Position numbers and translations under genes: made by a program. From Limnoperna fortunei (Eukaryota; Mollusca; Bivalvia; Mytilida; Modiolidae), in NCBI GenBank assembly GCA_944474755.1, contig OX104112.1, positions 57,765,176 through 57,829,175 on the forward strand: a stretch of 64,000 nucleotides of DNA, given 5' to 3'. Position 1 is the stretch's first letter. Every line of letters starts with the position of its first letter. Shown piece by piece: positions 33,500 through 56,706 of this stretch. The notes under the pieces are model-generated. The model saw only the letters and a program-made list of their open reading frames with translations, did no database searches and was not told where the DNA came from.

Positions 33500-34095
33500 G
33501 AGAAAATCATAAAACGAATGCTACATCCCGATAATGTTAGTCCACTGCCGAACATTTTATTGAACTAAAAACCCAGTACATTAATATATGTTTAAAGGTG
33601 TATATATTTATTGTAGTAGGGTATACAATTAAATTAAGAAAGGAAAATTTATTGCCAATATAAATATATAAATCGGGATTGTATTCGTACTTTTTTGTTT
33701 CCTTGTGATATCGAGGCCTTTACTGAATACTGGAAAAGATCTTTTGGAGCGGACATAGCGAAATACAACGACGAGAAAATCTTGTTGACTTGTTTGCATT
33801 TACAGACAATTGTTGTATATCTGTGTTAAATTTTATGTCTGAATTAATGTGTATTTTTCTGTTTTAATTGACTTTTTTATGTGACGATATTGCTGCAATA
33901 AAACTATTTGGCAGAGTGGAAAAGACATGAGCCTGTCCATCATTTCGAATTTTTATTAGTCCTCTTGAGGTACATGGTGCTTGCTATCATCTGCAAACAG
34001 TCTTTTTACTGTAAATGCGAGCATCGTACATTTCATTGTTCCTGACGTTCAGAGTACCCTAACAGTGCCTCGATTCCTGCAGTCGATTTCATAAA
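33500..34095. other. Region upstream of CFAP90, no assigned element
   Basis: Putative 5' UTR exon and promoter region of CFAP90. No TATA box, CpG island or other gene could be fixed. Confidence 0.35.
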
Positions 34096-34100
34096 AATAA

Positions 34101-34198
34101 AGTCGTTTACAAGTGTAAAATCCATCGTAAGTGTTGTGAGATCAAAGGGAAATCAATTGTGACGTCAGCACTTGCGGTGTTTTTTACACTTACGACTT
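34101..34198. repeat. Hairpin MITE-like repeat, copy 1 (imperfect)
   Basis: Left arm 'agtcgtttacaagtgtaaaa' and right arm 'ttttttacacttacgacttt' are imperfect inverted copies around a GACGTCAGCACTT centre. It is the diverged partner of 45565-45641. Confidence 0.7.
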
Positions 34199-34709
34199 TT
34201 TTGTGAAAAGCATTGCAGGTGATGTGAAGTCTTTTTATAGCGTGTTTGTGACGTCGCATTTTCATCACTGCGTGCTAAATCTGCTAAGAAACATCCACTT
34301 TTCTGCGACAAATACACCATATAATGTCAATAGCCCAGTGGTCAAACTTCGGTCCTGGCAGGAATATCTAACGTTGTGGATTTTTGTTGATAAAAGCTCC
34401 ACAACATCTTAATCATTTGGATTTTAAATATTGATTGGTTTTGAGCGCCGCTGATGAGTATGGCGTCGTAAATTATATAAACCTAGTTAACTTCAGTACA
34501 TTTTATATATTTGTACAGGTATAAACAGGTATATTCCTCCAAGGATGGCTTATATATTTCTTAGACAATAATGAAAATAAAATATTTTTTAAGAACTTTA
34601 ATTTTAAAACTAACGTAAATGGGTCGATCATTAATTAAGAGTCGTTATAAGCTACTTTTTTTTAAGTTGGTCATTGTCTATTATTGATCATTATCCGAGA
34701 TAATTACAC
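34199..34709. other. AT-rich intergenic sequence, nothing supported
   Basis: Only a short 69-codon open frame at 34203 is present, with no gene-like features. No repeat end was recognised. Confidence 0.35.
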
Positions 34710-34716
34710 ATATCTC

Positions 34717-34864
34717 TTGACAAGGATTGCCAGTTTTCCTACCGCAGGTCGGGGATTCTCTCCGGGTACTCCGGCTTCCTACCCCAATAAAAACTGGACG
34801 CCATGAAATAGCTGAAAAATTGCTGAAAGTGGCGTTAAAACACCATTCAAACAAACAAACAAAT
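34717..34864 (+). mobile_element. 5'-truncated SINE, copy 1
   Basis: Starts within the body at TTGACAAGGATTGCCAG and runs through TCTCCGGGTACTCCGGCTTC to a CAAACAAACAAACAAA tail. It is flanked by ATATCTC at 34710-34716 and 34865-34871. It lacks the tRNA-like head seen in the full copies at 42889 and 49401. Confidence 0.85.
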
Positions 34865-35049
34865 ATATCTCCGAAGTTTAGGATTTTTTTTTAATTTGGG
34901 TGTTGCGCCCCAGTATCACAGATATTTAGGAGTTTCTGGATACTTCCAAAAATTGGGGAAATATCATATCCATCCTTTTTAGAAGAATGTGTCTGTGGTA
35001 CAAACTTTAAAGCACTGTGTCAAAACTTTGAAGCCAAATGCTGCTATGC

Positions 35050-36050
35050 ATAGAAAGCTTGATTCCAAAATCATCATTTAGAATAAAAAAGGCAACTCTA
35101 AACTGGTATGGAAAAGGGAATGCAAAAAGAGTAAAAGACAACTAAATGGCACAAAAAGAGCAAGTTGAGGGACACGGCCCAAAATTTAGACTAAGTTAGG
35201 AATATAGTAAGTATCACATGAAAATAAACAAATCATCAGCACAAGAAGAGTGGTCAGGAAAGCTTTGTAAACAAATAACCACTTCCAGGATATTAAAAAG
35301 CTGTGACAATCTGAAGAAAATAACAACTAGTCATGTTAAACAAGAAATACTGCCTCTTAGAAGAGAAAACGGTAGCGTTCATTTTGAATAAACAGACAAA
35401 AGTTAAATTTACCAAAACATCTGAAACCAAGATAAAACTATACTTGATAAAGATTTCCATGAAAATATAATGAGAGAATACTGTTTAATTAGTTTAACAC
35501 ATCAAGTCAGAGAAATGGAACTCGTCGCGTTTAATGAACAAATACAATTGGAATAGCTAAAAGGCACAATATGCAAACTGAAAAAATAATATCTTTGACC
35601 AGACTGTTGTTATCCATAACTATTTATCAATGAGAGCAAAAATCCGTTGAACACTTTTCTTCAAATATTGATTCTATCTGAGAAAAATGAAATCCTTACA
35701 CGTCAATGAAAGCAAGCGCATGTCAACTTCCTTAAAAAGTCTAGCAAACTAAACTCACCATGCTACCGACCAATAAGTTTGACAAAGCGTGGCAGGTAAA
35801 ATTATGAAATGGATTGTCACAAGTAGAATTTAGAAGGTTACTTATAAACATATAACCACCTTGATCATGGGCAGGACGGATTTCGTCATTTTCGTTCCCC
35901 AAACAACGACTTTTGTTCAGTCAATCTTCATCGCATTCAGCAAAAAGAAAACACCACTGCAATTTTCATAGATTTAGAGAAAGCTTGATAGTGTATGGCA
36001 AGAGGGACTCATGCTAGTAAAATTAGCCAGAAGTATATTATTAATTCGTA
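35050..36050 (+). pseudogene. Dead non-LTR retrotransposon (Jockey/CR1-like reverse transcriptase fragment)
   Basis: Several frames carry reverse-transcriptase words: CYRPISLT near 35760, then AIFIDLEKA near 35965, where the expected FDSVWQ continues only after a frame break. Stops and frameshifts are frequent, so it is inactive. The order matches the finger and palm region of LINE reverse transcriptases. No 5' or 3' end was located. Confidence 0.7.
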
Positions 36051-36738
36051 ATATTATTTGACAACCTGTTAAAAATTGTTTTGTTATTTCTTTTCATAAA
36101 GTTGAATTTAAAAATAAGAATTCTTTTCAATTCTTGCAAGGTTAGATTATTGGATGTAGACGACTTTGGGTGGGTTCACTTTATATTAACCGCTTCGCTA
36201 ACCAGCAAAACCAGACATAGAAAACAGAAAATAATCCTTAAAAGTATGGTCTAAGAGAGTCATTTTAGATTATTCCATTAAAATGTTGTACTTGTTTTTT
36301 TCCTTTTTTGTTTTTGTTTTGTTTTTTGTTTTGTGTTTTTTTTTTTTTTTTTTGCTAATAATAAAATGGTATGAAAATGAATCATTATACAGCTCACTAA
36401 AATTGTGTCAAATTAGTATATAGGTAAGTTAATAAGATAGACTTCAGGTAGATCTGCTTCTCAATATTGATAAATGCGGAAAATTTTGTATTGATTAACA
36501 TTTCGAATTTCATTTTATGGCGGAGAATTCGGGATTGTCTATTGATTTTATCGGGAATTCGGGATGATGACCCCCTCCTCCCTTCCGTCATTTAATATGT
36601 TCTTCTTCCTTATGTTTTCAGCATAACATCTATAAATTAAAGATTACTTGCTGTGCTCGATTAAAAAAAATTAATGATTCAATAAAATATATTGTGCAAA
36701 CAAAATATATGCAGACAATGGTTTAAAGATGTATTTTA
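36051..36738. other. AT-rich intergenic sequence, nothing supported
   Basis: Contains long T runs (36330-36354) and a 'gaattcgggat' duplication near 36526-36563. No gene is seen. Confidence 0.35.
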
Positions 36739-36803
36739 TGTTATTATTTTATTATTTATTATTATTATTATTTATTATTATTATTATTTATTATTATTAT
36801 TTT
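36739..36803 (+). repeat. TTA/ATT microsatellite
   Basis: Irregular runs of ATT and TTA with interspersed TTTA over about 65 bp. Confidence 0.9.
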
Positions 36804-37070
36804 AATTATATATTTTTTAATAGAGCCTTACATAATGCTAGAGAGACCAGCGGGTGTTAGTTGTTCTCTAAAAGCATCTACTGAAGTGGCCTGTACAACT
36901 GAGCAGGGAAGAATGGTCCATTTAATTATTTATGTTGAGTATAATCTTGTTTTGTTTTGGTAGTATTCAAGCATGTCTTTGATAGAATACAACACAACTT
37001 AAATTATTCCTCCTCTAATATGAACACAAATATTTGAAAGTGTAACGCACATATTGACACAGAATATATA

Positions 37071-37178
37071 ACGACTCGCCCCACTCTCGAGTCGCCCCAT
37101 CACGAGTCGCCCCATATTAATAACGAGTCGCCCCACATTTAATAACGAGTCGCCCCACTCAATAACGACTCGCCCCAC
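37071..37178 (+). repeat. Short tandem array of 'CGAGTCGCCCCA'
   Basis: Six copies of CGAGTCGCCCCA or CGACTCGCCCCA are spaced by 4 to 12 bp of AT-rich filler, with ATTTAATAA or ATTAATAA recurring. The composition is strikingly GC-rich against the flanks. Confidence 0.85.
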
Positions 37179-37580
37179 ATATGTAAAATATAAATTTATA
37201 ATAGAAATTTATATATTTAATACTTTATACATGTAATATAAATAAATGCATTGATAGTATAAATTTTTAAATTTGGGTATATTGTACTGCTCGGTGTTTT
37301 AATTAATCGTAATTGTACTCTAAATGTAAAACTATTAAATGCTGCCTGTAAACTGTGTAGAATACTGTTAATCTTACACATATGTAAAATATAAAATTTC
37401 TAATAGAAATTTATATATTTAATACTTTATAATATAAATAAATGCATTGAAAGTATAAATTTTTAAATTTGGTATATAATATTGTACTGCTCGGTGTTTT
37501 AATTAATCGAAATATTGTACTCTAAATGTAAAACTATTAAATGCTGCCTGTAAACTGTGTAGAATACTGTTAATCTTACC
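37179..37580 (+). repeat. Direct duplication, two units of about 200 bp
   Basis: The unit from ATATGTAAAATATAAA through CTGCTCGGTGTTTTAATTAA to GAATACTGTTAATCTTAC occurs at about 37179-37379 and 37380-37580 with few differences, indicating a recent tandem duplication. Confidence 0.9.
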
Positions 37581-37606
37581 AGGGACAGTCTATACTAACT
37601 GTCCCT
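37581..37606. repeat. Short hairpin related to 24617-24655
   Basis: AGGGACAGT and ACTGTCCCT form 9-bp inverted arms and enclose the CTATACTA also seen in the earlier palindrome. Confidence 0.8.
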
Positions 37607-38205
37607 CATCAGTCAAAGATCGAGTGATCCAGGTGATGGACTTGTCCTAATTTTAGAACATACTATTTACCGACATTGAACTTGGTCGTACAGTAATATA
37701 TGTGTACATGCGTTGATTTGTATTAAAATGTATTCCTGAAATTGCATATATTTTTTCCAGTTTCAACCTTATTTGCTTTTGTTAAAGCCATTATAAATCT
37801 GAAATTTTCATCTAATTATTACCACCCCCCTTTTTACCAATCCAACATGGCTGCCAGATGAATAGGTTTGTTTACAAAATGTTACTTCCTAGTTCTTGTT
37901 TCTTGACTTTTGATTTTCACCCAAAATATTCTTAGAATTAAATATATCACTATATGTTAAAAATGCCGATGATATAAAAAAAATGTCAAAACTGTAAACA
38001 CATTGTCGCAGGTTAAATGAATCAATAATAAATCGACTTCCCTGATTATCTGTTTCCAAGAGTGACAAAATCTCTGTATTTTAGTAAACCATCCGTATAT
38101 AAATTAACCAAATCTATGTGGTAGACAATAGCGTCATAAACAAAGGATACAGAAAATACATTGTACAAAAATTATAGGTTAAATACAAATATGTTGACAT
38201 ACAGA
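37607..38205. other. Intergenic sequence, nothing supported
   Basis: No recognised exon or repeat terminus. Confidence 0.35.
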
Positions 38206-38209
38206 ATTC

Positions 38210-39075
38210 AGGATAGGTCCTTAAATACCACCCCATCTTGCCAATTAACCAGTTCCTTAAGGAAGACCTTTTTTGTTCCATTCTTGATGTGTTCAAGGAT
38301 GTTGTTCCTTATTTATAGACTTTGGAACTTGGTCATCTATCAAAAACATTTGCAGAATGCAGTACCTATTTTGTGTAATATTCAAAGTACTCCTGCATTT
38401 TCAACCCAGATCTATGAAACTTGACAGAAAGATTGCCTACATATTGAAGATGAGCACCTGCAATTATGTAACTGTTCGAGGATATATTTTTCTTAATTTT
38501 ATTAGTCATTTTTCAGAACATTTGCAGAAGATGATACCATACCTGTCAAGCGCTTTGAGCATGAGAATAATACTTTTAAGCAGGAAATCACGCTCTCACG
38601 CTCACCTCCATAAATCTCACGCTTATCATTAGTATGTCTGCATATGTCTATACATGTCTATATATATTTATACAGAAAAGTATCTTTATCATGTTTATGA
38701 TAGTAGAATATACAAATAAAAATATGAGCTGCATATTAACAGAAAAACTTGCAAATTTATTCTTTATAACACTTATTATAGTCTTTTTCACCCTCGTTAA
38801 GATTGTCCAAATACAGTTTTATGGGGGGAGGGGGGAGTGACCCCCAGACCCCCTTCTCACTCTTGACCACTATTACCCTCTTGACAGGTCTGCAGTACCT
38901 ATTTTGTGTAATCAACTACTGCTACAGTTTTCAACCAAAATCTGACACTTCACAGAAAGATTTGCACATGTATTGAAGTTGTGGGGTCTGGATGCTTACT
39001 GGCATACCACCCCAACTTGCCAATAAACAATTTCCTTAGGAAGACCTTTGTTGTTCCATTCTGGACAATATTGGC
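38210..39075 (+). repeat. Duplicated unclassified repeat with a nested insertion
   Basis: The block 'cttgccaattaaccagttcc...ggaagacctt' near 38235 recurs near 39013. 'gcagtacctattttgtgtaat' near 38357 recurs near 38892. A segment bounded by ACCTGTCAAG (about 38538) and CTTGACAGGT (about 38891) separates the copies and may be a MITE without a visible target duplication. Confidence 0.55.
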
Positions 39076-39767
39076 ATTCCTGAGTAAAATATTTGGCCTG
39101 CAAAAAGCAAATAAAACGGGATTCTAGTTTTAGTTGTGGTCCATATTCATATGGACAACTCTATGGTTTGAGGAACAAATTGTGAACATAACAGGAATTT
39201 AAAAAAATATATGTGAGTCTTACGACCTGCATGAAAATTGAAAGGCCAGATAAGATCAGATTTTTTTTTACTGTAATGAATATTTGTGAGATTGTGTAGT
39301 AGGGAGGTATAAGTAGAGTAGTGAGTAAATAGTAAACCGCTACAGTAAGTGTTTACATGTAGTTCTCATCAACTATAAAAATTCATTTAAATCATTTTGG
39401 ATGAAAGCATTAAATTCACACTTTTTTTAATTAAAGGAAAATAGTAGAGTGACAGGTTGCTATAATCATATAAATGTTGAATTTGTTCCAACTATGTCCA
39501 ATGTTATTTCTACTTGTCACTTCCGTCATAAGAAATTGTCAAATCTAAGTTTACGATAACAGCGAAGTTTTCAGTTAGTGCAAATCAAGACAATGTAATT
39601 TTATAATAAAGAAAATGTGATAAAGGCTTCCTGATCCATCCTACAATGTACATGTACTATTTTGTTTCGCCATGCAGATTTCGTTATGTTACTGTATGGA
39701 ACTGTAAACAACCACATTTTTGAAGAGAAATATATGAAATGGAGAAAAATATTCAGGATAATGTAAT
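39076..39767. other. Intergenic sequence, nothing supported
   Basis: No supported feature; the small open frame on the minus strand near 39601-39834 runs into the transposon end. Confidence 0.35.
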
Positions 39768-39770
39768 TAA

Positions 39771-41542
39771 AGCCCCCGTCACACTGAACCACGACCTTAC
39801 TACGATCTGGATTTTTTCCTAAATCGTGGTACATCGTAGTGAAGTCGTCCTGGAGTCGCAGAGGTCGTGGTATGAACGTGGTTGGTCGTGGGTGACTACG
39901 ACTGTGCTACATAAATTTTGAACATGCTCAAAACACTCTTAGTAAGGTCGTGTTGAGAATAAAGCGTACTAACATCGTAGGGAGAACGTGAGAAGGTCGC
40001 AGAGCGGTCAGTCTTGGTCGTATTGGTGTCGTGGTACAAGCGTTCTTAGATCGTCCCTTATTGGTAGCCGATCCCACCACGAAGATACTACGCCCTCATT
40101 ACGACCTTACTACGATTGTACCACGACCAATACGATTTAACTATGACAACACTACGATGCTACCACGTCTTTCACGTCCTTAGTACGATCCTACTACGTT
40201 CCATCTACGAACCTACTACGCCTTAAAAGTGACCTTTGTACAAAATGACGTCAGATGATTGCTGTGGTTAGTAGAATTACCCAGTGTATTCATCTTTTTA
40301 CATATTGTGTGTAATTTAATCACGGTAGGAACATCGATGAAAAGAAGGGGCGGTGTAGTTAAATCCTCTCTCTCACAAGTTGAAAACACAGACTTCAATT
40401 CGGATTCGTTTAATATTTGACAATCGGACATCAAACCTACACCACCAACATCTACCCTTATAAATCGGTACTGGGCATCCACAAGGGCCATTAACACAAC
40501 GGAAAAGAAACCTTTATAGTTGTAATACAGACTGCCAGTGTTAGGTGTACATCTAATTGCGACATGTTTCCCGTCTAGCGCTCTACATGCATGAGGTATA
40601 TTCCATCTGTAGAGGAACTCCTCAGCTATAGGTCCCCGCGACTAGCTCGGCTTTGTATTCCAAAGCAATGGCGCGGCATTCCTCAGGAATAAGTATGCTG
40701 ATTGTATTACATGCTACACAGAACTTGTATTGGAGTGTAGAGTACTTGTCCCCTGTGGCCAGATACCTTTAAGTTATAGCTAATTTTAAACCAGGTTCTA
40801 AAGCAGCTCTAAAGTTGGTGTGTTTTTTGGTAATCCTAGGACCAACCCTCTGAAGCAACTCGTCAAACATTCGTGGTTCCAGTTAAAGAATGATTGCTCG
40901 TCTTCTAAACGTAGCTAAGTTGATCCCAATCTCCGAAATGTAGACGTCTGTCTGCAGAAAGCCACCGGTTTCTCCTCCGTCTACGATTTTGTCATCGTGG
41001 TAAAGCCATTATAAGAAAATCTCTCATCATTAAGACATGCTGGCCTTGCAATAAAGCAAGTTGAACTAAGACCACTTGATTCTTGTGTGATTTTAAGGAA
41101 AACAAGACTAAAAGTGAAAAAATCTAAATGCCAAAAACATGTCAAACATGACTTGTTAGAAAAGTGAAAACGTACAACAATCGTGGTATAAGTGTAGTAG
41201 AAATATAACGAGCGTAGTAGTCGTAGCAAGGACGTATAATGATCGTAACGGTCGTTTTGGTATCGTAATGGAGTCGTGGATGGTCGTGTAATAAGCATAG
41301 CCTGGTCGTAGGACAGTCGCTGAAGCAGCGTACTGTTCTTGTGATGGTAGTAGTAGCATCGTACTAGATTTGACCATTTAAAATAATTTCCCCGTAATTC
41401 ATCGTACTATGATCATAGTACTGTCGTGTAGGGTGTCACACTGACCACATTTTTAATCAAAGCACCACGACTTTACTACGATTATGAATATTGTGAAGGT
41501 CGTGGAGAGCGTAGTGAGGTCGTGGTCAGTGTGACGGGGGCT
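39771..41542 (-). mobile_element. PIF/Harbinger-type DNA transposon, degenerate, 1772 bp
   Basis: The terminal inverted repeats begin AGCCCCCGTCACACTGA at both ends. TAA flanks the element at 39768-39770 and 41543-41545, the TWA-type duplication expected of PIF/Harbinger. Both subterminal regions (39790-40215 and 41170-41530) are packed with direct and inverted copies of words such as CGTGGT, TACGAC and CTACTACG. The interior encodes a broken DDE transposase on the minus strand. Ends, duplication and protein agree. Confidence 0.92.
40240..40880 (-). pseudogene. PIF/Harbinger transposase remnant (HARBI1-type DDE)
   Basis: On the minus strand: FDELLQRVGPRITKKHTNF near 40870, a stop after KLAIT, RYLATGDKYSTLQYKFCVA, then a frameshift near 40630. 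Next come NIPHACRALDGKHVAIRC (first catalytic Asp in LDG), GSLYYNYKGFFSVVLMALVD and YRFIRVDVGGVGLMSD. The reading diverges from the family after NESEL, before the expected third acidic residue. It is therefore inactive, with at least one stop, one frameshift and a 3' truncation. Confidence 0.88.
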
Positions 41543-41545
41543 TAA

Positions 41546-42877
41546 AGTAAAATTATTGTTTTTTTACCAAGGACTAAGATTTTTATTCTTTAGAAAGTAG
41601 TTAATTATTCGAGCATAATTTATTCTTGTTCAGAACTAGTTGCTGTTAACAAAAGATAATGCTACAGTTTTATTGATAAAACTTTATTAAAAGTATTTTA
41701 AAATATTTATTTAAAGTCAATTGTAGTATCAGTAGTTTTGTCACCACATGCACAAGAAAATATGAATAAGTCTTAGTCCGGGTACATTAGTGCTAATACA
41801 GAAACATGAAAATTTTGATGCCATTTTACTTGTTTGTAAACACAACTGTTGGCTTCAAAATAGAATAGCTAAAACCCCATAAAGAACAGTAGTCCGGGCT
41901 CATCAATGGACTTAAATAAGATAATTTGTGACTCAACATTTAAAAAAGTGACGAGTCCCAGGATTTGCCATAAAAAATCTCTGTGAAAACCCTGTATATG
42001 CTCTTATAGGGCCTAATTTGGTTAGTAAACATATTTGTATTTGTGGATGAACTCAATTTGTTATGTTTATACAAGTATATAAAGAAAACACTACCTTGAT
42101 GATTTAAGCACAATCATTCATTTTTGAACTTGGTGTATTTACCCTTAATTGAATAGGTCACTAAAACTACTCATTTATAGATGTAAGATGTTGCCATTTC
42201 TAATTAGGAAAACAATTGCTGAAACTGCGACATGACAATCAGAGATGAACTGATCATGCATTTGTTGTAAAAATTTTGTGCCACTGACAGTTTAAATCAT
42301 AACTAATAGGTCTGCATTTCAATCATGTTGCACATACATGTAGTGCATTTATGACTAAGTGTCAGATCTAGTTGTGGAACCTCCTGTATATTTATAAATG
42401 ATGACTTTATTTGGTTTTCTGTTACAATGTTTTAAGTGAAAAATATTTGTTTTTGTATCATGAAAATCTTACTAAAATTTGTCGTTGTAAAGGCTGTGTA
42501 AAGTGCATGCTCTAGTTGGCCAGTAATACATGTACAAATGTATCACAAAAATTGCAGCTAAAATTATACATAAGACTTGTCTGTAAACAATTACTTGTTC
42601 TTAGTATGTTCATAAGACATTAGTTTGCTAATGTTTTATTAACCTTTAAAAAAACATGATTTTAAAATATATTAATGTTAATATTAAAACAAACACTACT
42701 TAACACTTTTAATGTTAAATACTGGCAGTAAGTAACACAATTATGCATTTAGGATGGGGTGTAGGGTCTTTATTTTAAATATGGCTTTATGTAGAATACC
42801 CATAAGGAATAAGTAAAACTTGAAATATACAAAAATGCTAAGTGATTATATTGTACATGTATAATGCTAGTAATAAT
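41546..42877. other. Intergenic sequence with a possible old repeat
   Basis: Between 41760 and 41990 the text 'tagtccgggt...gacgagtcccaggatttgcc' resembles, in reverse, 'ggtgagtcctggactcgtcac' near 3443. It may be a decayed dispersed repeat. Otherwise nothing is supported. Confidence 0.35.
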
Positions 42878-42888
42878 GAAGGTTGTGT

Positions 42889-43159
42889 TTGTTTGTTTGT
42901 TTGTTTGAATGGTGTTTTAACGCCACTTTCAGCAATTTTTCAGCTATTTCATGGCGTCCAGTTTTTATTGGGGGAGGAAGCCGGAGTACCCGGAGAGAAC
43001 CCCCGACCTGCGGTAGGAAAACTGGCAATCCTTGTCAATTAAGATTGGAGTCGAGTACACCCTGCCTGCAGTGAGAATCGAACCCACAATCTCAGTGTTG
43101 ACAGACCACGTGATCAATAGTAGACGAACTACCTTGACCACTCGGTCACTGAGGCCCCT
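42889..43159 (-). mobile_element. tRNA-derived SINE, copy 2, full length with 11-bp target duplication
   Basis: On the minus strand it starts GGCCTCAGTGACCGAGTGGT (A-box-like) and reaches GTGGGTTCGATTCTC (B-box-like). It continues into a conserved body with TCTCTCCGGGTACTCCGGCT and ends in CAAACAAACAAACAAA. GAAGGTTGTGT flanks it at 42878-42888 and 43160-43170. The central domain resembles that of the MetaSINE superfamily as I remember it. Confidence 0.92.
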
Positions 43160-43206
43160 GAAGGTTGTGTGGTGGCGAGATAAATAATAAGAGTAGTAAT
43201 AAAGGT

Positions 43207-43484
43207 CATGTACGCCACAAGGTTAAAAGGTAAAGGTAAAATCGAAAAGACAAATAAAAAATAAAAATTAAAAATCTAACAACAATAAAGATGGGCCCAA
43301 GCTTTCGGTCCAAAGACCTTCTTCAGGGTGAGAAAGAGGGAGACAAAGAACAACACATCCGTATAGGACAAGGTCTACTCTCTTTCCTTGTCCTATACGG
43401 GCTCATCTTTATTGTTGTTTGATTTTTAATTTTTATTTTTTATTTGTCTTTTCGATTTTACCTTTAAACCTTGTGGCGTACATG
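43207..43484. mobile_element. Palindromic element with Penelope-like hammerhead-type motif
   Basis: The arms 43207-43294 and about 43400-43484 are near-perfect inverted copies (CATGTACGCCACAAGG at the tip). The centre carries a second inverted pair (TCCGTATAGGACAAGG and CCTTGTCCTATACGGG). On the minus strand 43303-43326 reads CTGAAGA, then AGGTC-TTT-GGACC, then GAAA, the order of a hammerhead core with one extra A. Such motifs are known in Penelope-like retroelements. Confidence 0.7.
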
Positions 43485-43804
43485 ATTTTTATACTATAAT
43501 GCTAGTATTTTGGTGATTTTTGACAAAGGTTAATTACTAAAAAGTTCATGATTATGATAGCTGGATGGTATATAGATTTATTTTCACTGATATTATCATA
43601 ACTTTTGATTGAATTAAAATTAAAGATTACATGTAAATAAGTTCACTGAAGTCATTGAAATATTTCTTATTATGAATTAGTCAAATATTAAAATTTCTTT
43701 TTCAGAAACTTGTAAATTTTATTGTATTAAACAGAACTCGTAGAAATTTGTTGACATGGAACCATTGATATCTTCACACTGCCATTGCATAAAAACATAG
43801 CATT
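43485..43804 (+). other. Upstream region of RSPRY1, promoter or 5' exon not resolved
   Basis: AT-rich flank. 'aaaaacatag' ending at 43800 could be an acceptor for the exon carrying the start codon. No core promoter is evident. Confidence 0.35.
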
Positions 43805-55536
<11,732 letters not shown>

Positions 55537-55604
55537 TAAAATGACTATTGTTATAATATGTACTGCGTAGATGATGAAATAAGGGATAGTTCAGAAAAGA
55601 CAGT

Positions 55605-56128
55605 ATTTTTGTCTCGCCTGCTCGCTGGATAGTCGCTGGAGGCAAAATATATATATTGGAATCTGGCGGCGGCAGCGTCAACACTTGGACATCTTGCTTC
55701 ATATTTTTTTAAGCTTAAGCCCTAGGTCCATCAAATTTGGTCCAGTGGTAGCTTATGATGAGTACTTGCCAGTAAGTTACTTGTCACCTGACCTTGACCT
55801 CCATTTCACGGTCCAGCGACTATGTTAAAGTTTTGGGATTAAGGCATTTCCTCTGTAACCATGCATGGTAGGATGACAATATTTGGTATATAGGTTGCTG
55901 ATGAATAGTACATGACTGTCTGGTAGGTGTCACCTGACCTTGACCTAAATTTCATTGTCCAGTGGCTGCATTAAAAGTTTTTGGATTAGGTCAGTTTCTC
56001 TGCAACCATATATTTTATATTTTAAATGATAACAATTTAATGCTATTTACGTGATGCTCATGACGTAATTTTGTTTCGTTACTGATGCAGAATGCAGGGA
56101 GCCATTTTTCTGTGTCCACGCTTGTTTA
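55605..56128 (+). mobile_element. 146-bp-core element, copy C (degraded)
   Basis: 5' GTCTCGCCTG at 55611 with a damaged hairpin, about two core units, and a 3' tail CTGTGTCCACGCTTGTTT. The 3' inverted repeat is damaged (GCAGGGAGCCA). Confidence 0.8.
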
Positions 56129-56706
56129 TAAAAATTTTTTGGGTTGTGTGCATATATATCAGTATATTGACTTGGAATAAAAACATTAAAACGATGGGCC
56201 CTCATTGTGTTTTTATGCCAAACCAATACCCTGATAAGCTTATCCTGCAATCTTATGAACAATATTTACAAATAGTCCATAATTTTGTAATATCTATTTT
56301 TAAACAATTTTAAAAATTTGAACCCATATCAGGCCTACACATTGTTATGTAAATATATAACATTTGAGTGTGTTGTAATCAATTCATCACAGTTACAAGT
56401 GTATTTAGTATAATGAATATCTCAGGTAGAGTAAAAATCCATTAAATTAATAGAATACTTATACAAAAACGTTCAAAGCATTTCATGCAATCACCTTTTT
56501 TGAACTTCAGTTGATGAGAATCAATTTACACTTCAGAATTTTCTGATACAAAGTCACTGACTGTATATTACAAAAAATATACAGTCAGTCTATTTAAGCT
56601 GCTTTAATATGACGATTGTAGGATAAATATTGTTATATAGGCTATATTGGAGATGTGCCTTCTAATCAGTAAGTAACCCTTAGAAAAACAAACACACCCT
56701 GGCAAG

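Noticed and set aside
41156..41377. Minus-strand open frames at the right side of the Harbinger element
   Set aside because: They translate the subterminal motif array (Tyr/Thr/Leu-rich repeats) and not the transposase.
42889..43159. Genuine tRNA gene
   Set aside because: A- and B-box-like motifs are present, but a cloverleaf with a clear anticodon arm is not evident. The unit is dispersed with target duplications, so it is a SINE.
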